13,791 nt of DNA from Planctomycetota bacterium (GCA_020639295.1 JACKGY010000027.1:1-13791), one strand, 5' to 3'. Shown: positions 6,964-13,470, counted from the first letter of the stretch. Translations and numbers: made by a program. Notes: generated by a model not told the origin, from the sequence alone.

Positions 6964-7760
6964 CAGCGGCCCTCGAACTTCGCCGGCCGCTTGGCGCGGT
7001 AGGCGGCCAGGAACTCGCGATGATCGTAGCCCATCAGCATGAGGGCCTGGGCCTGGGCCTCGGCCTCGATCGCGGCGTCGAGTTCCATGGTCCATTCGGA
7101 GTTGATCATCCGCTTGGTCATCCGGATCGCGTAGCGCGGTCCGGCCAGGAGACGGTCGACGTAATCGCGCGCGCGAGCCATCACCTGGTCCCTGGGCACG
7201 ACCGCGTTGACCAGACCGATCTCGAGTGCCCGGGCCGCCGGCACCGGCTCGCCCAGCATGAGGATCTCGGTGGCACGGGCCTGACCGAGCACGCGCGGCA
7301 GGAGGAAGGCGGCGCCCATGTCCGCGCCGGTCAGCCCGACCTTGACGAAGAGGAAGGCGATCTTGGCGTCGTCGGCCATGACCCGGAAGTCGGCGGCCAG
7401 GGCGATCACCGCGCCGGCGCCCGCCGCGACGCCGTTGAGGGCGGCGACGATGGGCCGGTCGAGCTCGCGCATGTTGGCGATCAGCTCGCCGGTCATCCGG
7501 GTGAAATCGAGGACCTCCTTCATCTCGCGATCGACCAGGTCGCCGATGATGTCCTCCACGTCGCCTCCGGAGCAGAAGCCGCGCCCGGAACCGGTGATGA
7601 GGACGCAATCGACGTCGGCCCGCTGCCGCAGGTCGTAGAAGCAGTCGGTCAGCTCGCGATAGACCGCGAAGGTCAGCGCGTTGAGCCGCTCCGGACGATC
7701 GAGGGTGATGGTGGCGACGCCGCCGTCGACCTCGAAGCGAAAGGTCTCGTAGTTCTTCAT
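6963..7760 (-). CDS. Crotonase-family protein lacking both canonical hydratase glutamates
   Basis: This 265-residue protein has a clear crotonase fold. 'GRGFCSGGDVED' (59-70) and 'NGVAAGAGAVIALAADFRV' (109-127) form the CoA-thioester oxyanion hole. In true enoyl-CoA hydratases two glutamates activate water. Here the first position is alanine (A117) and the second falls in 'FVKVGLTGADMGA' (138-150), where lysine replaces glutamate. D147 is a plausible alternative acid/base, as in crotonase isomerases such as PaaG or in related hydrolases. So it probably catalyses isomerisation, ring opening or another thioester reaction, not simple hydration; this is inference. The ATG at 7760 has AGGAG about 4 nt upstream and lies 11 bp after the SDR stop. 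Its TGA overlaps the next ATG. It is cytoplasmic and part of the operon. Confidence 0.88.
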   Translation of the reverse strand: MKNYETFRFEVDGGVATITLDRPERLNALTFAVYRELTDCFYDLRQRADVDCVLITGSGRGFCSGGDVEDIIGDLVDREMKEVLDFTRMTGELIANMRELDRPIVAALNGVAAGAGAVIALAADFRVMADDAKIAFLFVKVGLTGADMGAAFLLPRVLGQARATEILMLGEPVPAARALEIGLVNAVVPRDQVMARARDYVDRLLAGPRYAIRMTKRMINSEWTMELDAAIEAEAQAQALMLMGYDHREFLAAYRAKRPAKFEGR

Positions 7761-7771
7761 CGTGCTCCTGT

Positions 7772-8551
7772 TCAGCCTTCGACGGCCCCGCCGGCGACGG
7801 CGAGGGCCTGACCGGAGAGGGCCGCGCTGTCCGGGCCGAGGAAGGCCATGACCGCCTCGGCAACCTCCTCGGGCCGGATGAGCCGGCCGAGCGGGTTCTC
7901 GGTGACGAGGAAGCCGCGGGCCTCCTCGGGACTGCGTCCGGTCTTCCGGACGATGTTCTCGATCGCCTCGCTGGCGATGCGGGTGTCGGCGAAACCGGGG
8001 CAGACGGCGTTGACGGTCACCCCCCGGGAGGCGAGTTCCCGGCCCAGGGCGCGGGTGAGGCCCAGGAGCGCGTGTTTCGAGGCGACGTAGGCGCTGGTGT
8101 AGGGGTAACCCTTCAGGGCCGCCGTGCTGGCGACGTTCACGATCCGCCCGTAGCCCCGCTCCGCCATGCCGCGCATCACCAGCCGCGAGAGCTGGAAGGG
8201 GGCCTCGACGTTGAGCGCGAAGGTCCGCTCCCAGAGCTCGTCGTCGCTGCGTTCGAGCGGGGCCGAGGGGGCGATGCCGGCGTTGTTGACCAGGATGTCG
8301 ACGGCGCCCAGCCGGACGCCCACCTCGGCCACCAGGTGCCGGCGGAAGTCCGGGTCGGCCAGGTCGCCGGGCAGGACCAGGGCCCGACCGCTCGCTTCGC
8401 GGCAGATGGCCGCCACGGCCTCGAGTTCGCCGCCACTACGGGCGCAGAGGGCGACCTCGGCGCCGGCGCCGGCGATCGCCACCGCGATCGCGCGTCCGAG
8501 CCCGCGGCCCGCGCCGGTGATGAGGGCAATCCGTCCCCTGAGCTCGGCCAA
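7772..8551 (-). CDS. Short-chain dehydrogenase/reductase, first gene of the acyl-CoA operon
   Basis: This 259-residue classical SDR has the cofactor motif 'TGAGRGLG' (12-19), 'NNAG' (89-92), N114, and the catalytic S142, Y155, K159 ('YVASK'). Arg38 after the second strand hints at NADP(H), though this is weak. The family oxidises or reduces hydroxy/keto groups; here it probably handles a 3-hydroxyacyl-CoA or a hydroxylated ring thioester, as FabG- or BadH-type enzymes do. The start is a TTG at 8551 preceded by AGAGGA 6 nt upstream; no better in-frame ATG precedes the conserved N-terminus. It heads the leftward operon behind a candidate promoter at 8587-8615, and is followed after 11 bp by the crotonase gene. 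The sequence is complete with all catalytic residues. Substrate unassigned. Confidence 0.9.
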   Translation of the reverse strand: MAELRGRIALITGAGRGLGRAIAVAIAGAGAEVALCARSGGELEAVAAICREASGRALVLPGDLADPDFRRHLVAEVGVRLGAVDILVNNAGIAPSAPLERSDDELWERTFALNVEAPFQLSRLVMRGMAERGYGRIVNVASTAALKGYPYTSAYVASKHALLGLTRALGRELASRGVTVNAVCPGFADTRIASEAIENIVRKTGRSPEEARGFLVTENPLGRLIRPEEVAEAVMAFLGPDSAALSGQALAVAGGAVEG

Positions 8552-8586
8552 GCGTTTTCCTCTGCTGGAGTTCCGGAATCGAGGGG

Positions 8587-8615
8587 ATGATACGGGCTCG
8601 GTGGCGGGCCGTCCA
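8587..8615 (-). promoter_or_regulatory. Candidate sigma-70-type promoter of the SDR operon
   Basis: Read leftward, TGGACG (8615-8610, four of six matches to TTGACA) and TATCAT (8592-8587, five of six to TATAAT) are separated by exactly 17 nt. Transcription would start near 8580, leaving a leader of about 30 nt that holds the AGAGGA ribosome-binding site of the TTG start at 8551. Position and spacing are good; the consensus may differ in this phylum. Confidence 0.4.
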
Positions 8616-8618
8616 TCA

Positions 8619-8666
8619 CCGGGCTCGGGCCCGGCGACCGGCTCGTTGCGGCACCCCGGAAGGTGC
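8619..8666. promoter_or_regulatory. Two short inverted repeats in the divergent intergenic region
   Basis: CCGGGC / GCCCGG (8619-8624 and 8629-8634, 4-nt loop) and GCACC / GGTGC (8651-8655 and 8662-8666, 6-nt gap) lie between the leftward SDR gene and the rightward membrane-protein gene. The first sits just upstream of the candidate SDR promoter, where an operator could act. The arms are short and the DNA is GC-rich, so chance is a real possibility. No regulator gene lies in the window. Confidence 0.2.
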
Positions 8667-8777
8667 GCTCCAGAAAAGGTTTCCGGCGTATCCTGTCAAC
8701 GTTTGATGGACAAGGCCCCCCGCGGGTCGGTACGCTCGATCCGGCCCGTGGGTCACCATCGGGCCTGGGAGGGGCAT

Positions 8778-9347
8778 ATGGAAGTCGTCATGTTGATCGC
8801 CGTCGCGAGCGCCGGAGTCCTCTGGCTCTCTCATCGTCTTCACACGGCCTACGTGGCCGCCGTGGCGCGCGAGGAGCGCACCTCGGGGGCCCGCACGCAC
8901 ATCGGACCACGCTGCTTCCTGGTCCTGGATCTCGTCCTTCTCCTCGGTCTGCTCCTCTCGCTCGATGTCCTAGCCTTCGACCGCGCCGGCCGGGGCCTCC
9001 TCTTCCTCACCGCCATCGGCCTGACCCGATTCTCGGTGCTCGTGGCCCTCTGGCTCCTGCTCGAGCGTCGGCACCTGGAGCGCTTCTACGGCCGGCTGGC
9101 CCGCTTCCGCGCCGGCTTCGAGGCCCGCCCGCCGCGACAGGGCCTCCTGCCGGTCCATCTCCTGCTCCTCGGGCTCGCGCTGGTGCCCATGGTCCTCGAG
9201 GCCCTCGGCCTCGACCTGGCCGCCATCGAGCTGCCCCTGGCCGCCCTGCTCTTCCTCTGCTTCTTCCTGCTGCCCCAGTTGGGCCTCCTGGCCCTTTCGG
9301 CCCGGCGTCTCCAGCCCCTGCGGCGCGCCATCCACGATCAGGCCTGA
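8778..9347 (+). CDS. Uncharacterised five-helix membrane protein
   Basis: This 189-residue, very leucine-rich protein has about five transmembrane segments (2-18, 46-66, 72-95, 122-142, 150-173). Arg-rich loops at 97-120 and 175-184 suggest cytoplasmic faces for those segments. I recognise no family, and no polar residue pattern suggests a transporter or enzyme. The ATG at 8778 follows GGGAGGGG by a few bases. The open frame extends far upstream, but only as antisense to the SDR gene, and the hydrophobic N-terminus begins exactly here. It is divergent from the SDR operon and has its own 226-bp upstream region. Another rightward gene starts 139 bp later; a hairpin between them suggests separate transcripts. 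Confidence 0.65.
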   Translation: MEVVMLIAVASAGVLWLSHRLHTAYVAAVAREERTSGARTHIGPRCFLVLDLVLLLGLLLSLDVLAFDRAGRGLLFLTAIGLTRFSVLVALWLLLERRHLERFYGRLARFRAGFEARPPRQGLLPVHLLLLGLALVPMVLEALGLDLAAIELPLAALLFLCFFLLPQLGLLALSARRLQPLRRAIHDQA

Positions 9348-9396
9348 GCCCGCGGTTGCTCCGAACGGCCATCTCGGCCCGCATTCCCGCCGATCT

Positions 9397-9412
9397 GCCC
9401 GGTGATCCGGGC
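9397..9412 (+). terminator. Possible weak terminator after the membrane protein gene
   Basis: GCCCGG and CCGGGC (9397-9402 and 9407-9412) pair around a TGAT loop, about 50 bp beyond the stop at 9347 and before the next rightward gene. The stem is only 6 bp and has no T-run. Confidence 0.25.
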
Positions 9413-9434
9413 CAAGCTCCGGTTCCCGCTCAAG

Positions 9435-9462
9435 TTGCCCCGCTTCGCGACCGAAATTAAAT
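9435..9462 (+). promoter_or_regulatory. Candidate promoter of the HAD-like gene
   Basis: TTGCCC (9435-9440) and TTAAAT (9457-9462), each four of six to sigma-70 consensus, are 16 nt apart. The pair sits in the only A/T-rich patch of this intergenic region. A start near 9469 would give a short leader carrying AAGGGG 6 nt before the ATG at 9487. Confidence 0.3.
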
Positions 9463-9486
9463 GCGGGAAACGGTAAGGGGATCGAG

Positions 9487-9975
9487 ATGCTCAAGTCCGG
9501 AATGCAGCCTCCGCAGGCTGGTATCGCTGACGATCTGACGATCGACGCGGACCTCCTCCAGAGCACCAAGCCGACGCTCTACATCGGCATCATCGGCACG
9601 CTCGTCTTGCAGGAGGGCGCCAACTTCCGGGTAGCTCCCTTCGCGCGGGAGTTCATCAACTGCATCCGCGAGCGCTTCCGGATGACCTTCCTGACCCGGC
9701 TCTCCGAGACCGCGGCGCGGGAGGTGGCGCGGCTCGTCGACGCCGAGATCAGCTACACCCACCACAAGAAGGGCCTGGGCAAGGTCTCGGGCATCGACTT
9801 CGCCCGCAACTTCATCTGGATCGACGATGCGCCCAATTCCCGCGACCTGATGCGCCTGGCCGAGGAACGCTGCTCGGCCCAGCTGATCACCGTGAACGGC
9901 AAGGACGGCGTCACCCGATCCACGCTCAAGAAGGTCGAGGCCTGCCTGGAGAGCCTGGCCAGCCAGCCGATCTGA
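9487..9975 (+). CDS. HAD-fold protein with a degenerate active site (probable pseudoenzyme)
   Basis: This 162-residue cytoplasmic protein follows the haloacid-dehalogenase pattern. A hydrophobic strand runs into 'GTLV' (residues 29-40, 'PTLYIGIIGTLV'). Then come 'FRMTFLTRLS' (64-73, motif II T70), a lysine-rich 'HHKKGLGKVSG' (92-102, motif III) and 'FIWIDDAPNS' (109-118, motif IV D113/D114). It resembles small HAD proteins of the NLI/FCP1-like shape. HAD phosphatases need DxD in motif I; here the positions are G34 and I36, so nucleophile and acid/base aspartates are both lost. The codons are GGC and ATC, so one sequencing error cannot explain this. It is likely non-hydrolytic, perhaps a binding or regulatory protein. 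The ATG at 9487 has AAGGGG 6 nt upstream. Two hairpins follow the stop. No functional link to the acyl-CoA genes is visible. Confidence 0.7.
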   Translation: MLKSGMQPPQAGIADDLTIDADLLQSTKPTLYIGIIGTLVLQEGANFRVAPFAREFINCIRERFRMTFLTRLSETAAREVARLVDAEISYTHHKKGLGKVSGIDFARNFIWIDDAPNSRDLMRLAEERCSAQLITVNGKDGVTRSTLKKVEACLESLASQPI

Positions 9976-9980
9976 GATGA

Positions 9981-9996
9981 CCGGGAGTCCTCCCGG
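9981..9996 (+). terminator. Small hairpin just after the HAD-like gene
   Basis: CCGGGA and TCCCGG pair around a GTCC loop, five bases beyond the stop at 9975 and immediately before the much larger palindrome. Together they form a tandem hairpin region. Confidence 0.35.
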
Positions 9997-10002
9997 ACCA
10001 TG

Positions 10003-10036
10003 AGAAGGCCCCGCGGGCGCGCCCGCGGGGCCTTCT
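10003..10036. terminator. 34-bp perfect palindrome, probable bidirectional terminator
   Basis: Arms AGAAGGCCCCGCGGGC (10003-10018) and GCCCGCGGGGCCTTCT (10021-10036) are exactly complementary, with a central GC. It lies between two convergent genes, 28 bp past the rightward stop at 9975 and 24 bp past the leftward stop at 10060. The flanking AGAAGG/CCTTCT gives short pyrimidine tails on both strands. The convergent position and 16-bp stem strongly suggest shared intrinsic termination, though no long T-run follows. Confidence 0.75.
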
Positions 10037-10059
10037 GCGTTCGATCGTCGCGTCTGACT

Positions 10060-10545
10060 TCAGGGCCGGGACAGGACCCGGGAGAGGGAGACCCTGGCCA
10101 GGGTGTAGTCGGGATTCTCCTCCAGGGCCGAGCGGTAGTAGGTCTCGGCGGCGGCGAGATCCCCGAGTTCCTCGTAGACCTGGCCGAGGTTGTAGTAGGC
10201 GAAGAAGGGGCAGGCGTAGCGTTCCGCCTTCAGGGCCTTCTCCAACCAGGGGATCGCGGCCTCGATCTCGCCCTTCTGGATCAGGTAGGCACCGATGTCG
10301 TTGTAGGGATTCCCGTAGTCCGGGTCGACCTCGATGCCCCGCTTGCAGAGGCTGATGGCCTCGTCCCATTCCTGGCGGAACGAGCGGCACCAGCCGGCAA
10401 AGGTGAAGGCTTCCGCGGTCGGGTAGAGCCCGATGCTTCGGGTGTAGAGCTGATCGGCCTGATCGAGGTCCCCCTCCATCTGGCACCGATAAGCTGCCTC
10501 GAAGAACTTGATCGCGCGAGGCTTGCGGTCTTCGTATTGCTGCAT
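10060..10545 (-). CDS. TPR (tetratricopeptide repeat) protein
   Basis: This 161-residue protein is made almost wholly of about four TPR units (roughly 12-42, 43-76, 77-109, 115-148). It has typical 'DEAISLCKRGIEVDPDYGNPYNDIGAYLIQKGEIEAAIPWLEKAL' spacing of small and aromatic residues. It lacks a signal peptide and membrane helix, so it probably acts as a cytoplasmic protein-binding scaffold. The 'PTAEAFTFAGW...YGNPYNDIG' pattern is familiar from a widespread stand-alone TPR protein of unknown role. The frame is open to 10656, but I choose the ATG at 10545, where GAGG lies 6 nt upstream; an ATG at 10581 with a weaker AGGG site is the alternative and would add 12 residues. It is transcribed leftward, alone, ending at the shared palindrome. 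No partner is evident from the context. Confidence 0.8.
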   Translation of the reverse strand: MQQYEDRKPRAIKFFEAAYRCQMEGDLDQADQLYTRSIGLYPTAEAFTFAGWCRSFRQEWDEAISLCKRGIEVDPDYGNPYNDIGAYLIQKGEIEAAIPWLEKALKAERYACPFFAYYNLGQVYEELGDLAAAETYYRSALEENPDYTLARVSLSRVLSRP

Positions 10546-10707
10546 GTCTGGCCTCAAACTGGCAACTGTCCTCACATGCATCTCTTCGTCCCTGCCTTCG
10601 GCGCTCTTGAATGTGGGTAGGGTCCGTCCGTGACTCGCCGCCATCGAACGACACAAGCCTCGCCCAGCGCTCTACTTGCGAGCGCCAGACGAGGCCTGGC
10701 CATTTTA

Positions 10708-10734
10708 TCGCAGGATCAAATCGAACTCCTGCGA
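10708..10734. promoter_or_regulatory. 8-bp inverted repeat in an A/T-rich intergenic patch
   Basis: TCGCAGGA (10708-10715) and TCCTGCGA (10727-10734) are perfect complements with an 11-nt gap, in the 208-bp space between the leftward hydroxyacyl-CoA dehydrogenase gene (stop at 10754) and the leftward TPR gene. It starts 20 bp after that stop, so it could end the transcript. It could instead be an operator: on the minus strand it is directly followed by TAAAAT (10707-10702), a five-of-six -10 match without a clear -35. I cannot decide between the two. Confidence 0.4.
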
Positions 10735-10753
10735 CATCAATTATGCACCGAGG

Positions 10754-11659
10754 TCAGGGCAGCGTCGCGCTCCCCGGGATCCGCTTTCCCTCGGCATCGT
10801 AGCGGTAGACCCCCTGTCCCGTCTTCTTCCCGAGGCGGCCGGCCGCCACCAGGTCGAGGATGATCTGGCAGGGTCGATACATCTCGCCGAGGTTCTCGTG
10901 CAGGTTCCGGGTGCTGAAGGCGCGCACGTCGAGCCCCACCAGGTCGACCAGCTCGAAGGGCCCCATCGGGTGGTTCAGCCCCAGCTTGAGGGCCTTGTCG
11001 ATGTCCTCGGGCTGCGCCACCCCCTCCTCCCACATGCGGAAGGCCTCGTTGCCGATCAGGGCGTTGATCCGGCTGGTGACGAAACCGGCGGACTCGTTCA
11101 CCTCCACCGTCTCCTTGCCCATCTTCCGGGAGACGGCCTCGGTGACCGCGAAGGTCTCGTCCGCGGTCGCCTTCGAGCGGATGATCTCCACCAGCTTCAT
11201 GATGTGGACCGGGTTGAAGAAGTGCATGCCGATGACCTTCTCGGGCCGCCTGGTGGCGGCGCCGATCGCGGTGATCGACAGCCCGGTGGTATTGGTCGCG
11301 AGGACCGCGTGCGGCCTCATGAGCCGGTCGGCCTTGGCGAAGAGATCCTGCTTGAGTTCGAGGATCTCCGGGACGGCCTCGATCAGCATGTCGGCCGACT
11401 CGAGCGCGACGTCCAGGTCGGTGCTGGTGCCGAGCCGCTTCAGCGCCGCCTTGGCGTCATCCTCCGCCACCTTGCCGCGCGCGACGCCCTTCTCCAGATT
11501 CGACTCGATGATCTTGCGAGCGCGCTCGAGCTGTTCCTCCTTGATGTCGCAGAGGATCGTGTCGAAGCCGCCCATCGCCGCCACCTGGGCGATGCCGAGG
11601 CCCATCGTGCCCGAGCCGACGACGACGATGGTGTTGATGTGGTCGATCGAAGCTGCCAT
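10754..11659 (-). CDS. 3-hydroxyacyl-CoA dehydrogenase (3-hydroxybutyryl-CoA dehydrogenase type)
   Basis: This 301-residue cytoplasmic enzyme is the usual length for single-domain HBD/PaaH-type dehydrogenases. These oxidise (S)-3-hydroxyacyl-CoA to 3-ketoacyl-CoA with NAD(P)+ or run the reverse. It has the Rossmann glycine motif 'GSGTMG' (15-20) and D38 after the second strand, suggesting NAD(H). It also has 'ATNTTGLSI' (121-129), the catalytic H146 and E158 in 'GMHFFNPVHIMKLVE', and the C-terminal dimer domain with 'NHPMGPFELVDLVGLD' (229-244). All key residues are present. A GTG at 11668 is in frame, but the ATG at 11659 has AAGGAG 8 nt upstream, so I use that. It is 13 bp after the enoyl-CoA hydratase stop, whose end overlaps the Shine-Dalgarno. 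It is the last gene of the right-hand operon and works naturally after the hydratase. Confidence 0.92.
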   Translation of the reverse strand: MAASIDHINTIVVVGSGTMGLGIAQVAAMGGFDTILCDIKEEQLERARKIIESNLEKGVARGKVAEDDAKAALKRLGTSTDLDVALESADMLIEAVPEILELKQDLFAKADRLMRPHAVLATNTTGLSITAIGAATRRPEKVIGMHFFNPVHIMKLVEIIRSKATADETFAVTEAVSRKMGKETVEVNESAGFVTSRINALIGNEAFRMWEEGVAQPEDIDKALKLGLNHPMGPFELVDLVGLDVRAFSTRNLHENLGEMYRPCQIILDLVAAGRLGKKTGQGVYRYDAEGKRIPGSATLP

Positions 11660-11672
11660 CTCGGTCACTCCT

Positions 11673-12443
11673 TCAGGAATCCTTGGCCTTCTTGCGCTCG
11701 AGGAAGCGGGTCATGCGCGTCCGTTGATCCTCGCTGTCGAAGAGCATGCCCTGGCCGAGACACTCGACGTACTGCGAGCGGCGATCGACGGTGTTCACCG
11801 CGGCGTTGAGCGCGACCTTCGCCACGCGCACCGCCATCGGGCTCTTCTTGAGGATGGTCTGCATCATCGCCCGGGCCTCGTCGACCACCCGGTCGTCGTC
11901 GTGCACGTGGTTGAGCAGACCGATCCGCAGGCACTCCTCGGCGTCGATGATCTTGCCGGTGTAGATCAGCTCACGGGCCATGCCGGGGCCGACCAGGCGG
12001 CTCAGTCGATGCGGACCGCCGGCACCGGGGATGATGCCGAGGTTGACCTCGGGCTGGCCCATCTGCGCCGATCGGCCGCCCAGCCGGATGTCCATCGCCA
12101 GCGCCAGCTCGCAGCCGCCGCCGAGGGCGTAGCCCTTGATCGCGGCGATGGTCGGCCAGGGATAGTCCTCGATCTTCTGGAACAGGCCGGCGTTGATCGC
12201 CTTCAGCGCGTCGACGGTCTTGCGCTCGACCAGCTCCGAGATGTCGGCACCGGCCACGAAGGCCTTGTCGCCCTCGCCGTGGAAGACGATGCCGCGCACC
12301 TCGTCGTCGAGACTCAGCTCGTCCATGGCCTGGGAGAGCTCGCGGACCATCTTCAGGTTGATGGCGTTGAGCACCTCGGGGCGCGAGATGATCACCTCCG
12401 CCCAGCCCTCCTTCTTGACCACCTTCAAGGTCTCGTAAGTCAT
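11673..12443 (-). CDS. Enoyl-CoA hydratase (canonical crotonase)
   Basis: This 256-residue crotonase retains the full hydratase active site. 'AFVAGADISE' (61-70) and 'IKGYALGGGCELALAMDIR' (102-120) give the oxyanion hole and the first catalytic glutamate E112. 'GQPEVNLGIIPGAGG' (129-143) gives the second, E132. It should hydrate 2-enoyl-CoA to 3-hydroxyacyl-CoA, the substrate of the dehydrogenase encoded directly downstream. Closest by eye are short-chain crotonases (Crt/PaaF type). Its ATG at 12443 overlaps the preceding TGA as ATGA (4 nt), with only a weak GGTGG site further upstream, so translation probably depends on coupling to the MDR gene. It contrasts with the other complete crotonase at 6963-7760, which lacks both glutamates. 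Confidence 0.93.
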   Translation of the reverse strand: MTYETLKVVKKEGWAEVIISRPEVLNAINLKMVRELSQAMDELSLDDEVRGIVFHGEGDKAFVAGADISELVERKTVDALKAINAGLFQKIEDYPWPTIAAIKGYALGGGCELALAMDIRLGGRSAQMGQPEVNLGIIPGAGGPHRLSRLVGPGMARELIYTGKIIDAEECLRIGLLNHVHDDDRVVDEARAMMQTILKKSPMAVRVAKVALNAAVNTVDRRSQYVECLGQGMLFDSEDQRTRMTRFLERKKAKDS

Positions 12444-13468
12444 GTCTCGAGCACCACCTTTCCGAAGACCGCCCGGTTCTCGAGCAGCTCATGTCCCCGC
12501 GCCACCTCGGCCAGGGGAAGCACCGCGCCCACGACCGGCTTCAGACGCCCGGCGCAGACATGGCCCCAGACCTCGTGCATCTCGCCCAGGCCGCCCATGG
12601 TCGAGCCCAGGATGGCGAGGTTCTTGAAGAAGATCAGGCGCAGGTCGGCCTGGAGTTCGGGACCGGCGGTCGCGCCGCAGGTCACCACGCGACCACCCTT
12701 GGCCAGAGCGCGGATGCTCCTGCCGATGTTCTCCCCGCCGACGTGGTCGACCACCACGTCGACCCCGCGCTTCCCGGTCAGCCCGCGGATCTCGGCCAGG
12801 AAGTCCTGCGTCTTGTAGTTGATGCCGACCTCGGCGCCGAGCTCGAGACCGCGCGCGACCTTGTCGTCGCTGCCGGCGGTGGTGATGACGCGGGCGCCGA
12901 GCATCCGGGCGATCTGGATCGCCGCCATCGACACGCCGGAACCGGCCGCGTGCACGAGCACGTCGTCGCCGGCCTTCACGCCGCAGCGCGCCACCACCAT
13001 ATGCCAGGCGGTCAGGAAGACCAGGGGCGCCGCCGCGGCGGCGACGAAGTCCATCCCGGCGGGCATCGGCAGGAGATTGGCGACCGGCACGCAGATGAAG
13101 TCGGCGTCGGTCCCGTCGCAGGTCTCGCCGAAGATGCCGTAGTGCCGGCAGAGCTGCTGTTCGCCGGCGGCGCAGTGCCGGCAATGGCCGCAGGAGAAGC
13201 CGGGCGCGATGGCCACGCGATCGCCGACGGCGACACCCGTGGCCTCGGCGCCGAGTGCGTCCACGACGCCCGCGCCATCGCAGCCGGGCACGATCGGCAG
13301 CGGGAACCGATGGCCCTCGACCCCGCGGCGCACCCAGCAGTCGAGGTGGTTCATCCCCGCCGCGCGCAGGGCGATGCGGACTTCGCCGGCCTTAGGCTCG
13401 GGAACCGGCCGCTCGACGAAACGCAGGACTTCCGGGCCGCCGTGGGCGGCGATCTCGACCGCGCGCAT
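12440..13468 (-). CDS. Zinc-binding medium-chain dehydrogenase/reductase (alcohol dehydrogenase family)
   Basis: This 342-residue MDR protein has a GroES-like N-terminal domain (to about 130) and a Rossmann domain with 'AAGSGVSMAAIQIAR' (174-188). The structural zinc lobe is complete: C93, C96, C99 and C107 in 'CGHCRHCAAGEQQLC'. The catalytic-zinc site is less regular: C44 occurs in 'NHLDCWVRRG', but the usual GHE is 'GCDG' with D64, and I see no clear third ligand. It may be an alcohol dehydrogenase, an enoyl reductase or a quinone reductase-like enzyme. In anaerobic benzoyl-CoA pathways an MDR enzyme acts between two crotonases, as the gene order here suggests, but family-level evidence does not prove that role. 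The ATG at 13468 has GGGG 8 nt upstream; a GTG at 13474 overlapping the previous stop (GTGA) is the alternative start. Its stop overlaps the next ATG. Confidence 0.85.
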   Translation of the reverse strand: MRAVEIAAHGGPEVLRFVERPVPEPKAGEVRIALRAAGMNHLDCWVRRGVEGHRFPLPIVPGCDGAGVVDALGAEATGVAVGDRVAIAPGFSCGHCRHCAAGEQQLCRHYGIFGETCDGTDADFICVPVANLLPMPAGMDFVAAAAAPLVFLTAWHMVVARCGVKAGDDVLVHAAGSGVSMAAIQIARMLGARVITTAGSDDKVARGLELGAEVGINYKTQDFLAEIRGLTGKRGVDVVVDHVGGENIGRSIRALAKGGRVVTCGATAGPELQADLRLIFFKNLAILGSTMGGLGEMHEVWGHVCAGRLKPVVGAVLPLAEVARGHELLENRAVFGKVVLET

Positions 13469-13470
13469 GG

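Noticed and set aside
6964..7863. 300-residue N-terminal extension of the acyl-CoA dehydrogenase frame
   Set aside because: The extension is an arginine-rich translation of the crotonase gene in another frame. The conserved N-terminus begins at the ATG at 6963, which has a ribosome-binding site.
8645..8670. GGCAC-TGCGC resemblance to a sigma-54 promoter
   Set aside because: The match to TGGCAC-N5-TTGC is poor and the spacing is wrong. The GCACC/GGTGC inverted repeat explains the similarity.
8166..8777. Upstream extension of the rightward membrane-protein frame
   Set aside because: It runs antisense through the SDR gene and is low-complexity. The ATG at 8778 has a Shine-Dalgarno and begins the first membrane helix.
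10546..10656. N-terminal extension of the TPR protein to the frame's first start at 10656
   Set aside because: The added residues show no conserved feature, and the ATG at 10545 has a better-spaced GAGG. The intermediate ATG at 10581 remains possible.
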